The notes beneath the pieces were generated by a model, which had not been told where the DNA came from, searched no databases, and saw only the letters and a list, made by a program, of their open reading frames with translations. Below, in pieces: positions 16,881 through 26,516 of a stretch of 64,000 nucleotides of DNA (position 1 is its first letter; each line of letters begins with the position of its first letter). The stretch is from Ornithinibacillus bavariensis (GTDB taxonomy: Bacteria; Bacillota; Bacilli; Bacillales; Amphibacillaceae): assembly GCF_050433565.1 (NCBI RefSeq), contig NZ_JBNPWZ010000002.1, forward strand, positions 186,001-250,000, written 5' to 3'. Made by a program: the position numbers and the translations under genes.

Positions 16881-16915
16881 GTATGTGCACATATCCCCAT
16901 AGGATGTACACATAC
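16881..16915. repeat. Inverted repeat, 12-bp arms
   Basis: GTATGTGCACAT (16881-16892) and ATGTACACATAC (16904-16915) match with one difference. It lies in gene-free sequence and has no T run; an operator remnant is possible. Confidence 0.4.
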
Positions 16916-17089
16916 TTAAAAATCTGAGCCTAACAAGTTTTTAAAATAATTCTATAATCCTATTAAATTTATTTCAATAATAATAATGAAAATTGGTTAA
17001 AGTAAAAGAATAATTCCATTCACGGATACAAGAATTGGTTGTTGAGAATTTCAGAGAAAAGGAGGATAATGCATTAGGTATGACATTGA

Positions 17090-17304
17090 ATGATAGCGAT
17101 TATTAATCCAAGAGGTAATTTGAAAAAAATAGAGGTAGGGAAACGGACTAAAGAAAATATATTGATAATTGCTGTACAAGAAGAAAATGGGACTTAGAAC
17201 CTATTTTACAAAATTGTATAGAAGAAGTGCATGTAAAGGGTAAAAAACTCTATAGTGAAGAAGCAATCATGTATCGAGGTATGGTTGCTTCTTTTTGTTC
17301 TTGA
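17090..17304 (+). pseudogene. Decayed coding remnant of unknown family
   Basis: A short frame starting at ATG 17090 reads MIAIINPRGNLKKIEVG and on to a stop at 17195-17197. Shifting one base near 17191 opens a further stretch (DLEPILQNCIEEVHVKGKKL) to a stop near 17304. Another frame ending in MTLNDSDY stops at 17105 and overlaps the start, like a translationally coupled upstream gene. I read this as remains of one or two genes. The rest of 16916-17557 shows no gene; a terminator lies at 17260-17297. Confidence 0.35.
17260..17297 (+). terminator. Terminator of the decayed region
   Basis: GAAGCAATCAT (17260-17270) pairs with ATGGTTGCTTC (17281-17291), then TTTTT. Confidence 0.8.
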
Positions 17305-17557
17305 AAAATATAATTAAATAGTACTAGAAGAGTGTTATAATTTTTATAACAAAATACCTATTAATAATTCATTATTTTTTATGCTTTTACTAAAAAAAAG
17401 AACATTTCGTCATAAAAATTAAGTGATTTGTAAGAGGTTAAAACTATTATATCTCCTTGGGTACAATTTTGTTCTTCTGGTTAAGACAACATGTAATAAA
17501 AATCGATATAGATTATTTTCCTTAAAGTGAGAATAAAAGACGAAAGGGTGATATCAC

Positions 17558-18076
17558 ATGAATTTATCGTATAACTTCAAGTTGGATGAACCCATTCCTT
17601 ATGAAAAGTTATTAAAATTGGCATTTACAGACGAATTAACTGGACTTCCTAATTTGCGTAGCTTTCGATTATGTCTTCAGGACCAAATTAACCATTCTAA
17701 ATCAATGAACAATTCATTTGCAATCGTATTTATGGACTTTAATAATTTCAAAAATATTAATGATGAGTATGGCCATATCGTTGGGGACAAATTTTTAATC
17801 GAGTGCTCTAAACAAATTCTAAATGTTGCTAAGCATAATGTTTTTCGTAAATCAGGTGACGAGTTTTTAATTATTGTGGAGAACCCAAATTTATTAGAGA
17901 CAATAATGAAAGCTTTTGAAGGGTTGCTTACTAAAGTCGTATTAGTCGACAAGATTAAAATACCTTTAAATTTTAGCATGGGCTATAGTATCTACCCAAT
18001 TCATGGTGAATCTGAAGAAGACTTGCTGAGCTATGCTGATCAAGTTATGTACGAAAATAAAAGAAAGCCAAAATAA
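17558..18076 (+). CDS. Stand-alone GGDEF-domain protein (probable diguanylate cyclase)
   Basis: The 172-residue protein is almost all GGDEF domain. It keeps the front motif DELTGLPNLRSF and the metal/nucleotide segment MDFNNFKNINDEYGHIVGD. The signature loop is SGDEF (residues 99-103) instead of GGDEF, a variant that can remain active, so cyclase activity is probable but unproven. There is no RxxD inhibitory site, so no product feedback is expected. It has no sensor or membrane segment. It lies 55 bases before ydaJ and likely supplies c-di-GMP to that operon's receptor. Confidence 0.85.
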   Translation: MNLSYNFKLDEPIPYEKLLKLAFTDELTGLPNLRSFRLCLQDQINHSKSMNNSFAIVFMDFNNFKNINDEYGHIVGDKFLIECSKQILNVAKHNVFRKSGDEFLIIVENPNLLETIMKAFEGLLTKVVLVDKIKIPLNFSMGYSIYPIHGESEEDLLSYADQVMYENKRKPK

Positions 18077-18131
18077 TAATCTCCGACTGGGTAATATAGG
18101 TACGGAACTATCTGTGTAAGAGGTGGCATAG

Positions 18132-19235
18132 TTGAACGTAAAAAAATCGCTCATTTTAACAGTATTTCTTCTAATCATCATTCTTCTAATCTTTTTGACA
18201 ATCTTGAGTATAAGAAGCGGATCCAGCTCAGTAGTTAAGATGAAAGATACGCTTTCCGGAGAAGCCTTTGTGAAGAATCAGCTCTATGAAAAAAATGGCT
18301 TAATAAAAACAGATTTAACAACCCAATCTGATATTTATTTGTCAGAGTCAATCGGGTTATGGATGGAATATTTAGTAGAAAAAAATGATCAAGCTGAATT
18401 CGATAAGCAGGTTAACGTTTTAAAAAAATATTTTATGAATAAGAGTACCCTGATTCCGTGGTTAATCGAGAAGAATGAGCCAGCACCGGCAAATGCATTA
18501 ATAGATGATTTAAGAATTATCCATGCATTACAAATTGCCGGGGAAAATTGGAACAATAACACTTATTTGAACATGGCAAAGAAAATGAGTGAAGAACTCG
18601 TTAAGGTGAATATGCTAGACGGAGTCTTTATCAATCATGTCGATATAAAAAGTCAATATAAAGGAAACTTCCTCACGCTAAGTTATTTGGTTCCAGATAC
18701 GTTGGATTATATGTATGAAGAAAATATTTTACAGAAGGACCAGTATGAAAGAAATCGAAACATCCTTTTATCTGCTCCTTTGTCTGAAAATGGGTTTTTC
18801 CCGCAGAACTATTATCCGAATGAAAAACGGTATGAATATGATAAGGATATTAACTTAATTGATCAATATTATATTGGTTATCATAGAGCACTGTGGGGCG
18901 GAGATGTATCTGCCTTAGTAGAGTTTACAAAAGAGGCTTTAGACGAATACGATGGGGTGTTATATGGTCGGTTTTCTAATCAAACGAAGCAGCCAATTGT
19001 CCAATATGAAGGAGCTTCCGTATATGCACTTGCTATTTTAATGTGTTTGGAAATAAAGGAACACGAATTAGCGAAGCAGCTTTATGAAAGTATGAAAAAA
19101 CATCAAATTAATGATGAATCAAGCAAGTATTATGGTGGTTATATCGATTTACCTAGTTTAGAAACACATGCTTTTGATAACTTGCTTCCATTATTAGCAG
19201 AAAGGAAAGGAATAGATGAAGGAGTTTTTGAATGA
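18132..19235 (+). CDS. ydaJ: YdaJ-like membrane-anchored glycosyl hydrolase
   Basis: An N-terminal membrane anchor (residues about 5-27) is followed by a helical-barrel hydrolase-like domain related to the GH8 group, as in B. subtilis YdaJ. Position, size (367 residues) and the four genes that follow give the identification. It probably trims or releases the exopolysaccharide outside the membrane. The TTG start at 18132 is supported by AGAGGTGG. The last 20 bases overlap ydaK. The conserved acidic catalytic residues cannot be assigned with confidence here. Confidence 0.8.
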   Translation: MNVKKSLILTVFLLIIILLIFLTILSIRSGSSSVVKMKDTLSGEAFVKNQLYEKNGLIKTDLTTQSDIYLSESIGLWMEYLVEKNDQAEFDKQVNVLKKYFMNKSTLIPWLIEKNEPAPANALIDDLRIIHALQIAGENWNNNTYLNMAKKMSEELVKVNMLDGVFINHVDIKSQYKGNFLTLSYLVPDTLDYMYEENILQKDQYERNRNILLSAPLSENGFFPQNYYPNEKRYEYDKDINLIDQYYIGYHRALWGGDVSALVEFTKEALDEYDGVLYGRFSNQTKQPIVQYEGASVYALAILMCLEIKEHELAKQLYESMKKHQINDESSKYYGGYIDLPSLETHAFDNLLPLLAERKGIDEGVFE

Positions 19236-20082
19236 AGAAAAGCATCTGCTTTTTAAAATATGTCTACTAGTTGCTAGTTATATCTTGATGTTTGACTTTT
19301 TATGGTCAAATGGACAAGTAGGTAAATTATTATTTCTATTATATGGTGTTATTACGGTAATGGCATTGTTCTTTGGTACGCTTCTAAGTTTAATTATAAG
19401 CTTACTCTTTTTATTTGCGATTGGTTCGGTCCTTTTATATTTAGGACTTCAAAACATAGAGTATGGCGGATTCTATAATGAATTCTTAACGATGGAGCAT
19501 TTTGTCTTTTTTGGTGTGGGCTTATTGGTAACGGATTTAATTGGTGGATCCATTCAAGAACAACATCGAAAAGTTGCTCTAGAAAGAAATAGATTAAGAC
19601 AGGAAGTAAAGCATTTTGTTGCTGTAGATCCTGATACATCATTCGATAATGCTGAAAGAATGGAAATAGAAATTAAGCGGGAAATGAATCGAATAAATCG
19701 TTATGGCGGTAAGTTTACGATTCTACTGTTGGAATTAGATTACTATAAAGAGTTTCTCAAGGCATATGGTCAGAAAGAGTTAGATCATTTGTTGAAAGGC
19801 ATAGGGGAAAAGGTAAGTAATTCTTTACGTTTCTCAGATAAAAAATATAGGTATCGTAATAATAAGTTTGCCTTTTTATTAATTGAGACAACTAAAGACA
19901 ATGTTGAGATTGTTGCAGATAAGTTAGCCGAACAGTTAAAAACACATCAATTATTGAATGGAAGAATGGTGACGTTAACTTTTCATATAAGTTTTGAGGA
20001 ATATAACGAACAAATGAAGGATATTAATTATTTGGAATTTGTTCAAGAAGTGGATAAGGAGACTGTGTTTTATGATTTATAA
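19216..20082 (+). CDS. ydaK: YdaK-like c-di-GMP receptor with degenerate GGDEF domain
   Basis: Four or so membrane helices occupy residues about 10-110, then a coiled linker, then a GGDEF fold (about 140-285). The catalytic loop is RNNKF at residues 214-218, so it cannot make c-di-GMP. The inhibitory-site motif RxxD is kept exactly in place (R205-F-S-D208, five residues before the loop). This matches B. subtilis YdaK, a membrane receptor reported to switch on exopolysaccharide synthesis. It overlaps both neighbours, as expected for a stoichiometric complex. Confidence 0.88.
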   Translation: MKEFLNEEKHLLFKICLLVASYILMFDFLWSNGQVGKLLFLLYGVITVMALFFGTLLSLIISLLFLFAIGSVLLYLGLQNIEYGGFYNEFLTMEHFVFFGVGLLVTDLIGGSIQEQHRKVALERNRLRQEVKHFVAVDPDTSFDNAERMEIEIKREMNRINRYGGKFTILLLELDYYKEFLKAYGQKELDHLLKGIGEKVSNSLRFSDKKYRYRNNKFAFLLIETTKDNVEIVADKLAEQLKTHQLLNGRMVTLTFHISFEEYNEQMKDINYLEFVQEVDKETVFYDL

Positions 20083-21802
20083 AAGATTGGGCGTCTTGTG
20101 CGGTCTATTCTTATTCCTACTGCTTGTTCCTATAGACATTGCAGCAGCTACATCAGTTAATGGGTTGGACGATAGAAACGTCCTTATAACATATTATGGT
20201 ACAAATGATGAAACCCTAGCGAACGTTTATTTTCTTGATAGTACATTAAGTGGATTGTTTGAACATGTAGAAATAATTGACTTAAAGAGTGTACGAAAAG
20301 CTGACATCGAGAAGCAGGATATTATTATCTATTACGCTACTAAAGAAGGAGCAAATATTGAGAAGCTAAATTTATTTACAGACTTTAAAGGTGAAGTACT
20401 TGGTGTAGGAAAAGAAGCTAAAACCCTTCCACAATTTCGAGATTGGGAGTTTTTAGGGATGAAATCAATTCATCGTATAGGAGATTTTGAATTGAACTAC
20501 CCAATTGACCTGTTGTCTGTGAAACCATCAGCTACTGCAAGAGTACTTGTCCAAGGTCAACAATTTAGTAAGGAATATCCTGTTATGATACAAGATGGTA
20601 GAAATTCATTTATAACTATTTCCAGCCTGTTTGCAGAGGGGAGAAATGTTATATCAGCAGCATTTTTTGACTTATTTCAGCTGTCGAAGCCAAATACTCA
20701 TCCGGCATATATACGATTAGAGGATATTTCTCCTATGTCTGATCCCGAATATGTATATGAAGCTGCCGATTATTTATTAGATAGAGATATTCCTGTCTAT
20801 TTGGCAGTTATCCCTGTCTATGTAAATCCAGAATCAGATGAAATTGTTACGTTATCAGATAAACCGAAGCTTACTAAGGTGTTAAAGGAATTAGTTGATC
20901 GAGGGGCTTACGTTATTTCCCATGGTTACACCCATATGTATGGAAATGAACAAGAAACTGGAGAGGGATTCGAATTTTGGGATTCGATATTAAATCAGCC
21001 AATAACAACCATAAATCCAAAAGATAAGCCAGAGAAAATAATGACAGAAGATCAATTCTTAAATAAGAAAGAATATGAGCAATATATTCAAGGGGTTGAA
21101 AGGGTAGAGACAGAATATATAAATGGAAAATTAGAGAATTCCATTCATTCCCTTACTAGATTGGGACTTGCTCCCACATCTTTTGAAGCTCCACATTATA
21201 CGATGAGCTCTAACGGCTACCAAGTCACATCTCATTATTTTTCAGCAATCTTTGGTCAAATTCAGGCTTCCGATAAAGACTGGCAGGTTATGTTTAGTCC
21301 CCTGTTTATTAGCAAACCCTCCTTACTAAATGGAATGATACTTTATCCAGAGACGATTGGCTTTGTTGATCCAGCCTCTGCGAATCCAATTCTCGACATA
21401 GAAAAATCACTAAACCAAGTATTACAAGTTCCTGGTTCGGTAATTGGTGGATTCTATCATCCGTATTTAGGGAAGGAGTATGGATTAGATTATCTAAAGC
21501 AGATGGTAGCACTAATTGAAAACGTGCCGAATGTCGAATGGATTGAATTGAAAAATGAAAAACATGTTGTTAAGACAGATCTTGTTGAGATTGTTACCTC
21601 TGGGAATGGTGAGATAGAAGTAAAAAGTGAATTATCTTGGTTAACAATCATAAAGGATAAGTTCGCTGAAGATTCATTAGAAAAATATTTATGGATTATT
21701 GTAATCGTAACTGCGATATTCGTAATGTTATTTATCATCCATATTGTAACGCTTCGGATGCGTTATCGTAAACGATTATTTAAGGAGACAAAGCATGGCT
21801 AA
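20072..21802 (+). CDS. ydaL: YdaL-like DUF2334 protein (deacetylase-fold, membrane anchored)
   Basis: An N-terminal signal sequence (residues 1-28) leads to an extracellular DUF2334 domain of the polysaccharide-deacetylase superfamily. Visible motifs are YIRLEDISPMSDPEYV with the Asp, YVISHGYTHMYG with the His pair, and APHYTMS. A C-terminal helix (about residues 535-560) followed by basic residues anchors it. ATG 20072 is chosen since AAGGAGA lies 9 bases upstream; the longer reading starting at 20039 sits inside ydaK. It probably modifies the polymer made by YdaM. Confidence 0.88.
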   Translation: MIYKRLGVLCGLFLFLLLVPIDIAAATSVNGLDDRNVLITYYGTNDETLANVYFLDSTLSGLFEHVEIIDLKSVRKADIEKQDIIIYYATKEGANIEKLNLFTDFKGEVLGVGKEAKTLPQFRDWEFLGMKSIHRIGDFELNYPIDLLSVKPSATARVLVQGQQFSKEYPVMIQDGRNSFITISSLFAEGRNVISAAFFDLFQLSKPNTHPAYIRLEDISPMSDPEYVYEAADYLLDRDIPVYLAVIPVYVNPESDEIVTLSDKPKLTKVLKELVDRGAYVISHGYTHMYGNEQETGEGFEFWDSILNQPITTINPKDKPEKIMTEDQFLNKKEYEQYIQGVERVETEYINGKLENSIHSLTRLGLAPTSFEAPHYTMSSNGYQVTSHYFSAIFGQIQASDKDWQVMFSPLFISKPSLLNGMILYPETIGFVDPASANPILDIEKSLNQVLQVPGSVIGGFYHPYLGKEYGLDYLKQMVALIENVPNVEWIELKNEKHVVKTDLVEIVTSGNGEIEVKSELSWLTIIKDKFAEDSLEKYLWIIVIVTAIFVMLFIIHIVTLRMRYRKRLFKETKHG

Positions 21803-23066
21803 TCTATTATTCTATGTTTCACTAATTATCATTTGGATCATGCTAATCTACCATATGTTTCTCGCCCAAGGTGGATATCTACATTTTAAGCGATATGAGA
21901 AAGTTATCCCTTCATGGGAGGAGAAAATGAAAAAGGTAGAACTTCCAACCGTAAGCATCTTTATTCCAGCACATAATGAAGAAGTGGTAATTAAACAAAC
22001 ATTGACCGCTATGTCTCGTCTTTATTACCCGAAGGATAAATTAGAGGTAATTTTAATTTGCGATAATTGTAGTGATGGGACAAAGGATATTGGAGAACAA
22101 TTTGCTAAGCAATTCCCGTTTATTCGCATCATGGAAACGGAAGGCGAATTTAAAGGAAAAGGTAAATCTAGTGCTTTAAATTATGCCTTACAACATTCAA
22201 ATGCTGAAGTTATCGTGGTATATGATGCTGATAACACGCCAGAGAGAAGAGCAGTTTGGAATTTAGTGATGGGATTGGTAAATGATCCAAATGCAGGAGC
22301 CATGGTGGGGAAATTTAGGGTTATAAATGCGAATCATACATGGCTGACAAAGTTTATTAATATTGAAACAATTTGTTTTCAGTGGATGGCACAAGCCGGG
22401 CGCTACTACTGGTTTAATATTACAACAATACCTGGCACGAATTTTGCTATAAGACGTGAAATTATGGAGCAATTAGGAGGCTGGGATACGTCCGCATTAG
22501 CAGAGGATACAGAACTCACGATTCGCGTTTACAATCTGGGCTATTATATTCGCTTTTTTCCAGCTGCTATTACATGGGAACAAGAACCAGAAACATTTAA
22601 GGTATGGTGGAAACAACGGACGAGATGGGCAAGAGGAAATCAATATGTTGTTTTAAAGTTCTTAGGTAAAATGTTTAGTCTTAAACATAAAAAAATTATG
22701 TTTGATATCTTTTATTTCTTTTTTACCTACTTCTTATTTTTCTTCGGCGTTATTTTGTCCAACATGATATTTATATGTAATTTATTTTTTGACTTGGACC
22801 TGCAAATTGGAAATGTAGCTTTAGTGCTATGGGGAATGGCGTTTTTACTGTTTATAACTGAGATTATGATTAGCTTAAGCATTGAAAGCAATCAGCTTTC
22901 AATAAAAAATATTTTGTATGTGATAGGCATGTACTTTACCTATTCGCAAATGTGGATTGTCCTTGTTGTATATGCCTTGTTTTTGGAAATCAAAAGAGTT
23001 TTAAGAAAAGAGGAACAAGTTTGGTATAAAACCGAACGTTTCAAAGTAGGCGAAGGAGGCAAATAA
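21795..23066 (+). CDS. ydaM: YdaM-like family 2 glycosyltransferase (cellulose-synthase type)
   Basis: This 423-residue membrane glycosyltransferase polymerises sugar from a nucleotide donor. It has an N-terminal helix, a cytoplasmic GT2 domain with D90 (CDNCSDGT), the DAD triad at 144-146, the catalytic ED pair at 237-238 and QRTRW at 274-278, then three or more C-terminal helices forming the translocation path. The ATG overlaps the ydaL stop and is preceded by AAGGAGA. It is the synthase of the locus and the expected partner of YdaK. Confidence 0.92.
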   Translation: MANLLFYVSLIIIWIMLIYHMFLAQGGYLHFKRYEKVIPSWEEKMKKVELPTVSIFIPAHNEEVVIKQTLTAMSRLYYPKDKLEVILICDNCSDGTKDIGEQFAKQFPFIRIMETEGEFKGKGKSSALNYALQHSNAEVIVVYDADNTPERRAVWNLVMGLVNDPNAGAMVGKFRVINANHTWLTKFINIETICFQWMAQAGRYYWFNITTIPGTNFAIRREIMEQLGGWDTSALAEDTELTIRVYNLGYYIRFFPAAITWEQEPETFKVWWKQRTRWARGNQYVVLKFLGKMFSLKHKKIMFDIFYFFFTYFLFFFGVILSNMIFICNLFFDLDLQIGNVALVLWGMAFLLFITEIMISLSIESNQLSIKNILYVIGMYFTYSQMWIVLVVYALFLEIKRVLRKEEQVWYKTERFKVGEGGK

Positions 23067-23068
23067 CC

Positions 23069-25216
23069 TTGAAGAAAAGAAGGTTATCTATTTTATCAAT
23101 TATTATTTTATTCTATTTTATTAATGCTTTACCCCTGGAGGTATATGCAGAAAAGGTAGTAGAAATTAACGACAAAAACATACAAATTGTTCGTCAAGAA
23201 GTAACAGAACAATCATTGACTAATGAGCCAATAGAATTATATGGCCCGTATGCAGAAGCTCAATTTTACTATGAACTACACTCGAATGTTACCACCAAGG
23301 ATCAATATTTACAATTGGAGGTGGCAAAGTCAGAGTTACTCATTGACCCGTCTTCAATCACGATTAAGGTTGACGAGGAGCCTATTTATTCAACTACTCT
23401 AGCAGGTGAATCGACTAATATAATAAAGGTGCCATTAGTTGGCGCAGCGTTGTTAGAAGGAAGTCATACGATTACAGTAAGCTTTGATGGCTTTGTTAAA
23501 GAGGGGATCTGTGTTCCACAGTATACAACAGGTAATTGGATGTCCATCCAACCGAATTCTTATTTACACATCGATGCTTTACCGAACAATTCGGAGGATA
23601 TGGCATTATATGACTACCCTAGATTTTATATTGGTTCACTAGAGAATCAAGTATCCGTGATCACTCCGCAAAATCCATCAATGGAGACATTGCAGAGTGC
23701 ATATATAATTGCGAATTTCTTATCGAACCAATCAATTGAAAACACGGTATCCGTAGTGCAAGAGCAAGAAGTAAAGAAGATGCTTGGAAATAGTATCGTA
23801 GTTGGGGGGACTGAGGAATTTAAAACATCTTGGGTTAAGCAGTTAATTCAAGATGAAATAGCGAATGTAAAGGAAGATTCCTTATATCTTTCCCAAATTC
23901 AACTAAAACAAAATAACCAGGCTGCCCGTGCATTGGTAGTTCTAGCAAAAAAACCGGAAAATATTCTACATAATACTGATCTATTGACCTCTAGTCAATA
24001 CTATGAACAATTTTCTGGAGATGTTATACAAGTAAGTGAGCTTCCTAAGCCGATTGAGGGAGACGCGAATGAACAGGAAATTACGTTTAAAGAGATAGGG
24101 ATGCCCAATATTCAACTAGATAGTCAACATACGAAAACAGAAACATATTATTATTCTTTACCGATGGAAACAGGTGCTATTCAAAATCCAACCATGGAAC
24201 TAAAATTTAAGCGCTCTGCTACTATTCATTCAAATAAAGAAACACTAGATGATAAAGAAGAAGTAGCATTAGCTGAAATTGAGTTGATTGTAAACATAAA
24301 TGATGTTCCTTATCCTGTAGATGTTCGTTCTCTAGAGGAAGATGAAAACGGAAATATAAAGGCGGTTATTCCTATTGATCCAGCAACTCTAAAGGATAAA
24401 CCGTTAATGACACTGCAAATAGAGACAAGTGGTTTGCGTATGGATCAATCATGTGTGGCACTTGATCAAAATAGATGGATTCAACTATTTAATGATAGTA
24501 AGCTAATTTTTCCGACGAGTGGGAATGGCGAAAAGTCTGATATGTACTTTAACAATTTTCCTTATCCATTCTCCAATAAAGCGGAAGAATTAACAATTGT
24601 CCTTCCTGAACAAGGAATATCTAGTAAAGATATGCTTTCTTTGTTTAATGTGTTAACGACTAATAATAGGCTACCTGAAATTAAGCTAAAACAAACATCC
24701 GAAATAAAAGAGGAAGACCTGAAAAATGGAAACATAATCTTTATCGGTTCTTTGGCAGAACACGATTTGTTAACAGCAATGAAAGATGACTTACTGGTAA
24801 ATTATAAAGAAAATGTTCCACAATTAAGTGAACATGGATTTTTGCAGACAGAGGTAAACTACTATGGTTTTATGCAGTCTAATCCTTGGAATCAATCGTA
24901 TTCTATGCTGGTACTAGATAATCTAGATGATAGCAAACAATATTATACTAGAGATTTCCTATCTTATTTACAGTACTCGGAAAATAATTCATCAATTGCA
25001 GTTCAAACAGGACCCGACCAATTCTTTACGAATACACAGCAGTTAGAAAAAACGAACTTAGATAGTATGGAAGAGAAAAAGGAAATTAGTGATAAGCGTA
25101 ACATTTTATATTGGTCAATTGGGTTTGGAGTATTAATAATTGCGATGTTCCTACTTATTATTTATTACATGAAGAGAAGGAAAAAGTTTCATCCAGACAA
25201 TAAATTAAAGAGATAA
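23069..25216 (+). CDS. ydaN: YdaN-like BcsB-type exopolysaccharide accessory protein
   Basis: This 715-residue protein has a signal peptide (residues about 1-28), a large extracellular region similar in layout to cellulose synthase subunit BcsB (paired jelly-roll and flavodoxin-like modules), and a C-terminal anchor helix (about 680-702). The TTG start at 23069 is supported by AAGGAGG 8-9 bases before it. In Gram-negative systems BcsB guides the emerging chain and stabilises the synthase. It ends the operon, and a long hairpin follows at 25241. Confidence 0.88.
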   Translation: MKKRRLSILSIIILFYFINALPLEVYAEKVVEINDKNIQIVRQEVTEQSLTNEPIELYGPYAEAQFYYELHSNVTTKDQYLQLEVAKSELLIDPSSITIKVDEEPIYSTTLAGESTNIIKVPLVGAALLEGSHTITVSFDGFVKEGICVPQYTTGNWMSIQPNSYLHIDALPNNSEDMALYDYPRFYIGSLENQVSVITPQNPSMETLQSAYIIANFLSNQSIENTVSVVQEQEVKKMLGNSIVVGGTEEFKTSWVKQLIQDEIANVKEDSLYLSQIQLKQNNQAARALVVLAKKPENILHNTDLLTSSQYYEQFSGDVIQVSELPKPIEGDANEQEITFKEIGMPNIQLDSQHTKTETYYYSLPMETGAIQNPTMELKFKRSATIHSNKETLDDKEEVALAEIELIVNINDVPYPVDVRSLEEDENGNIKAVIPIDPATLKDKPLMTLQIETSGLRMDQSCVALDQNRWIQLFNDSKLIFPTSGNGEKSDMYFNNFPYPFSNKAEELTIVLPEQGISSKDMLSLFNVLTTNNRLPEIKLKQTSEIKEEDLKNGNIIFIGSLAEHDLLTAMKDDLLVNYKENVPQLSEHGFLQTEVNYYGFMQSNPWNQSYSMLVLDNLDDSKQYYTRDFLSYLQYSENNSSIAVQTGPDQFFTNTQQLEKTNLDSMEEKKEISDKRNILYWSIGFGVLIIAMFLLIIYYMKRRKKFHPDNKLKR

Positions 25217-25240
25217 TCATCTATAATTTTAAAAATGCAA

Positions 25241-25285
25241 ATAGCAAATTGCTAGGAGTAAATCTGTTCTCTAGCAATTTGCTAT
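25241..25285. terminator. Hairpin between ydaN and the response-regulator gene
   Basis: A 15-bp stem (25241-25255 with 25271-25285) separates convergent genes. The T-rich flank favours the minus strand (TTTGCATTTTT after the stem). Confidence 0.75.
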
Positions 25286-26409
25286 TAACCAGAAACTAAA
25301 GAGTCATAGATTTTTCTAATGGAAATAGATGGTTCAAGACCTAAATCATTCGAAATTAAATTACAATAGTCTAAGTAGATTTTAATTGCTTCCGATCGAT
25401 TATTTTGTTTCGTTAGGATTTCCATGCTCTTCTTTATATTCTCATCTAAATAGGGTTCTACCTTACGTTGCATCGATAAATAAAATAATGATTTATGTAA
25501 ATCTTTTCCTTGGTAATAGTTGATTATTTTGTTCAATACAAGCATGATTTTCTGATGATATTCCTGTGATTTTTCATAAGCCCATTCATAACCATTCAAT
25601 TCAAGATAAGGATCTTTATATAAATTAGCGATTTTTTCGAAAATACTTATGTTCGCGTCATTGACACTGTCTAATCCCTCCAGCACATCATCTATTTCGA
25701 ATGAATCACAAAAAGAAATCTGTAAGTTTAAGCAATAATGCTGGTCTTTAAATTCAATTGTACCTGCTTGATTCATTTGCTCTAATAGCTTTCTTAGGTG
25801 AGAAAGGCATGTATGTAAATGTATTTTTGCTTTTTTATAATCATGATTAGGCCAAAGTTTTTCGATGATGATATCGCGATGTATATACGTATTTCGATAT
25901 GTGATGAAAAATGCAAATAGTTCTTTCACTTTAGCAGTTTTAAACGATACGGGTTTGTCGTTGTAATAAAGTAGAAGCTCACCAAAGGTTTTTACTATAA
26001 GTTCATTCGTTGGAGTAGAATCTAATGGTTGATTAGCTATACGATTTAGATTTTGTTTTAGTCGATGGATGGTTTTATCAAGTCGTCTTGTAGTTACGGG
26101 TTTTAACAAGTAGTCAGTTGAGTCAAGCTCAAATGCATGGATTGCATATTCTGAATGTGCAGTGACAAACACTATTTGTACATTAGGATTAATCAAATGG
26201 ATTTCCTTAGCAAGGGTTAGCCCATCAATTTTTTTCATTTCTATATCTAGAAATGCGACATTAAAGTGGATATCCTTCATATCGGAAAGGACTTGATTTG
26301 GATCAGAATAAGCTTTTACAATGTCGATTTCATTATATTGCTTTAGTTTTTCTATCATAGGGATTAGTGACAATTTTTCATCATCAACTAAAATGGTTTG
26401 AATCAACAA
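25285..26409 (-). CDS. Response regulator with winged-helix and BTAD-type activator domains
   Basis: Residues 1-120 form a receiver with the acidic pocket VDDEK, the phosphorylation Asp in VAFLDIEMKK and the Lys in YLLKPVT. Residues about 135-230 form an OmpR-like winged helix (ELLLYYNDKPVSFKTAKVKEL, with DYKKAKIHLHTCLSHLRKLL), and residues about 235-374 a BTAD/TPR-like region as in SARP activators. It is divergent from a hybrid sensor gene that is broken, so its cognate kinase is probably lost. A perfect 8-4-8 palindrome lies between the two genes. Confidence 0.85.
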   Translation of the reverse strand: MLIQTILVDDEKLSLIPMIEKLKQYNEIDIVKAYSDPNQVLSDMKDIHFNVAFLDIEMKKIDGLTLAKEIHLINPNVQIVFVTAHSEYAIHAFELDSTDYLLKPVTTRRLDKTIHRLKQNLNRIANQPLDSTPTNELIVKTFGELLLYYNDKPVSFKTAKVKELFAFFITYRNTYIHRDIIIEKLWPNHDYKKAKIHLHTCLSHLRKLLEQMNQAGTIEFKDQHYCLNLQISFCDSFEIDDVLEGLDSVNDANISIFEKIANLYKDPYLELNGYEWAYEKSQEYHQKIMLVLNKIINYYQGKDLHKSLFYLSMQRKVEPYLDENIKKSMEILTKQNNRSEAIKIYLDYCNLISNDLGLEPSISIRKIYDSLVSG

Positions 26410-26451
26410 AAATCATCCTTTATTAGTTAATCATGCAACGAAGAAAAATGT

Positions 26452-26471
26452 TGTATATTGTTAAATATACA
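26452..26471. promoter_or_regulatory. Perfect palindrome between divergent two-component genes
   Basis: TGTATATT-GTTA-AATATACA is a perfect 8-4-8 inverted repeat, 43 bases before the regulator's ATG. It is a likely binding site for that regulator. Confidence 0.5.
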
Positions 26472-26516
26472 TAAAAAATGTAAAAAAATGAAATATTATA
26501 TAAAAGGAAGTAGCTT

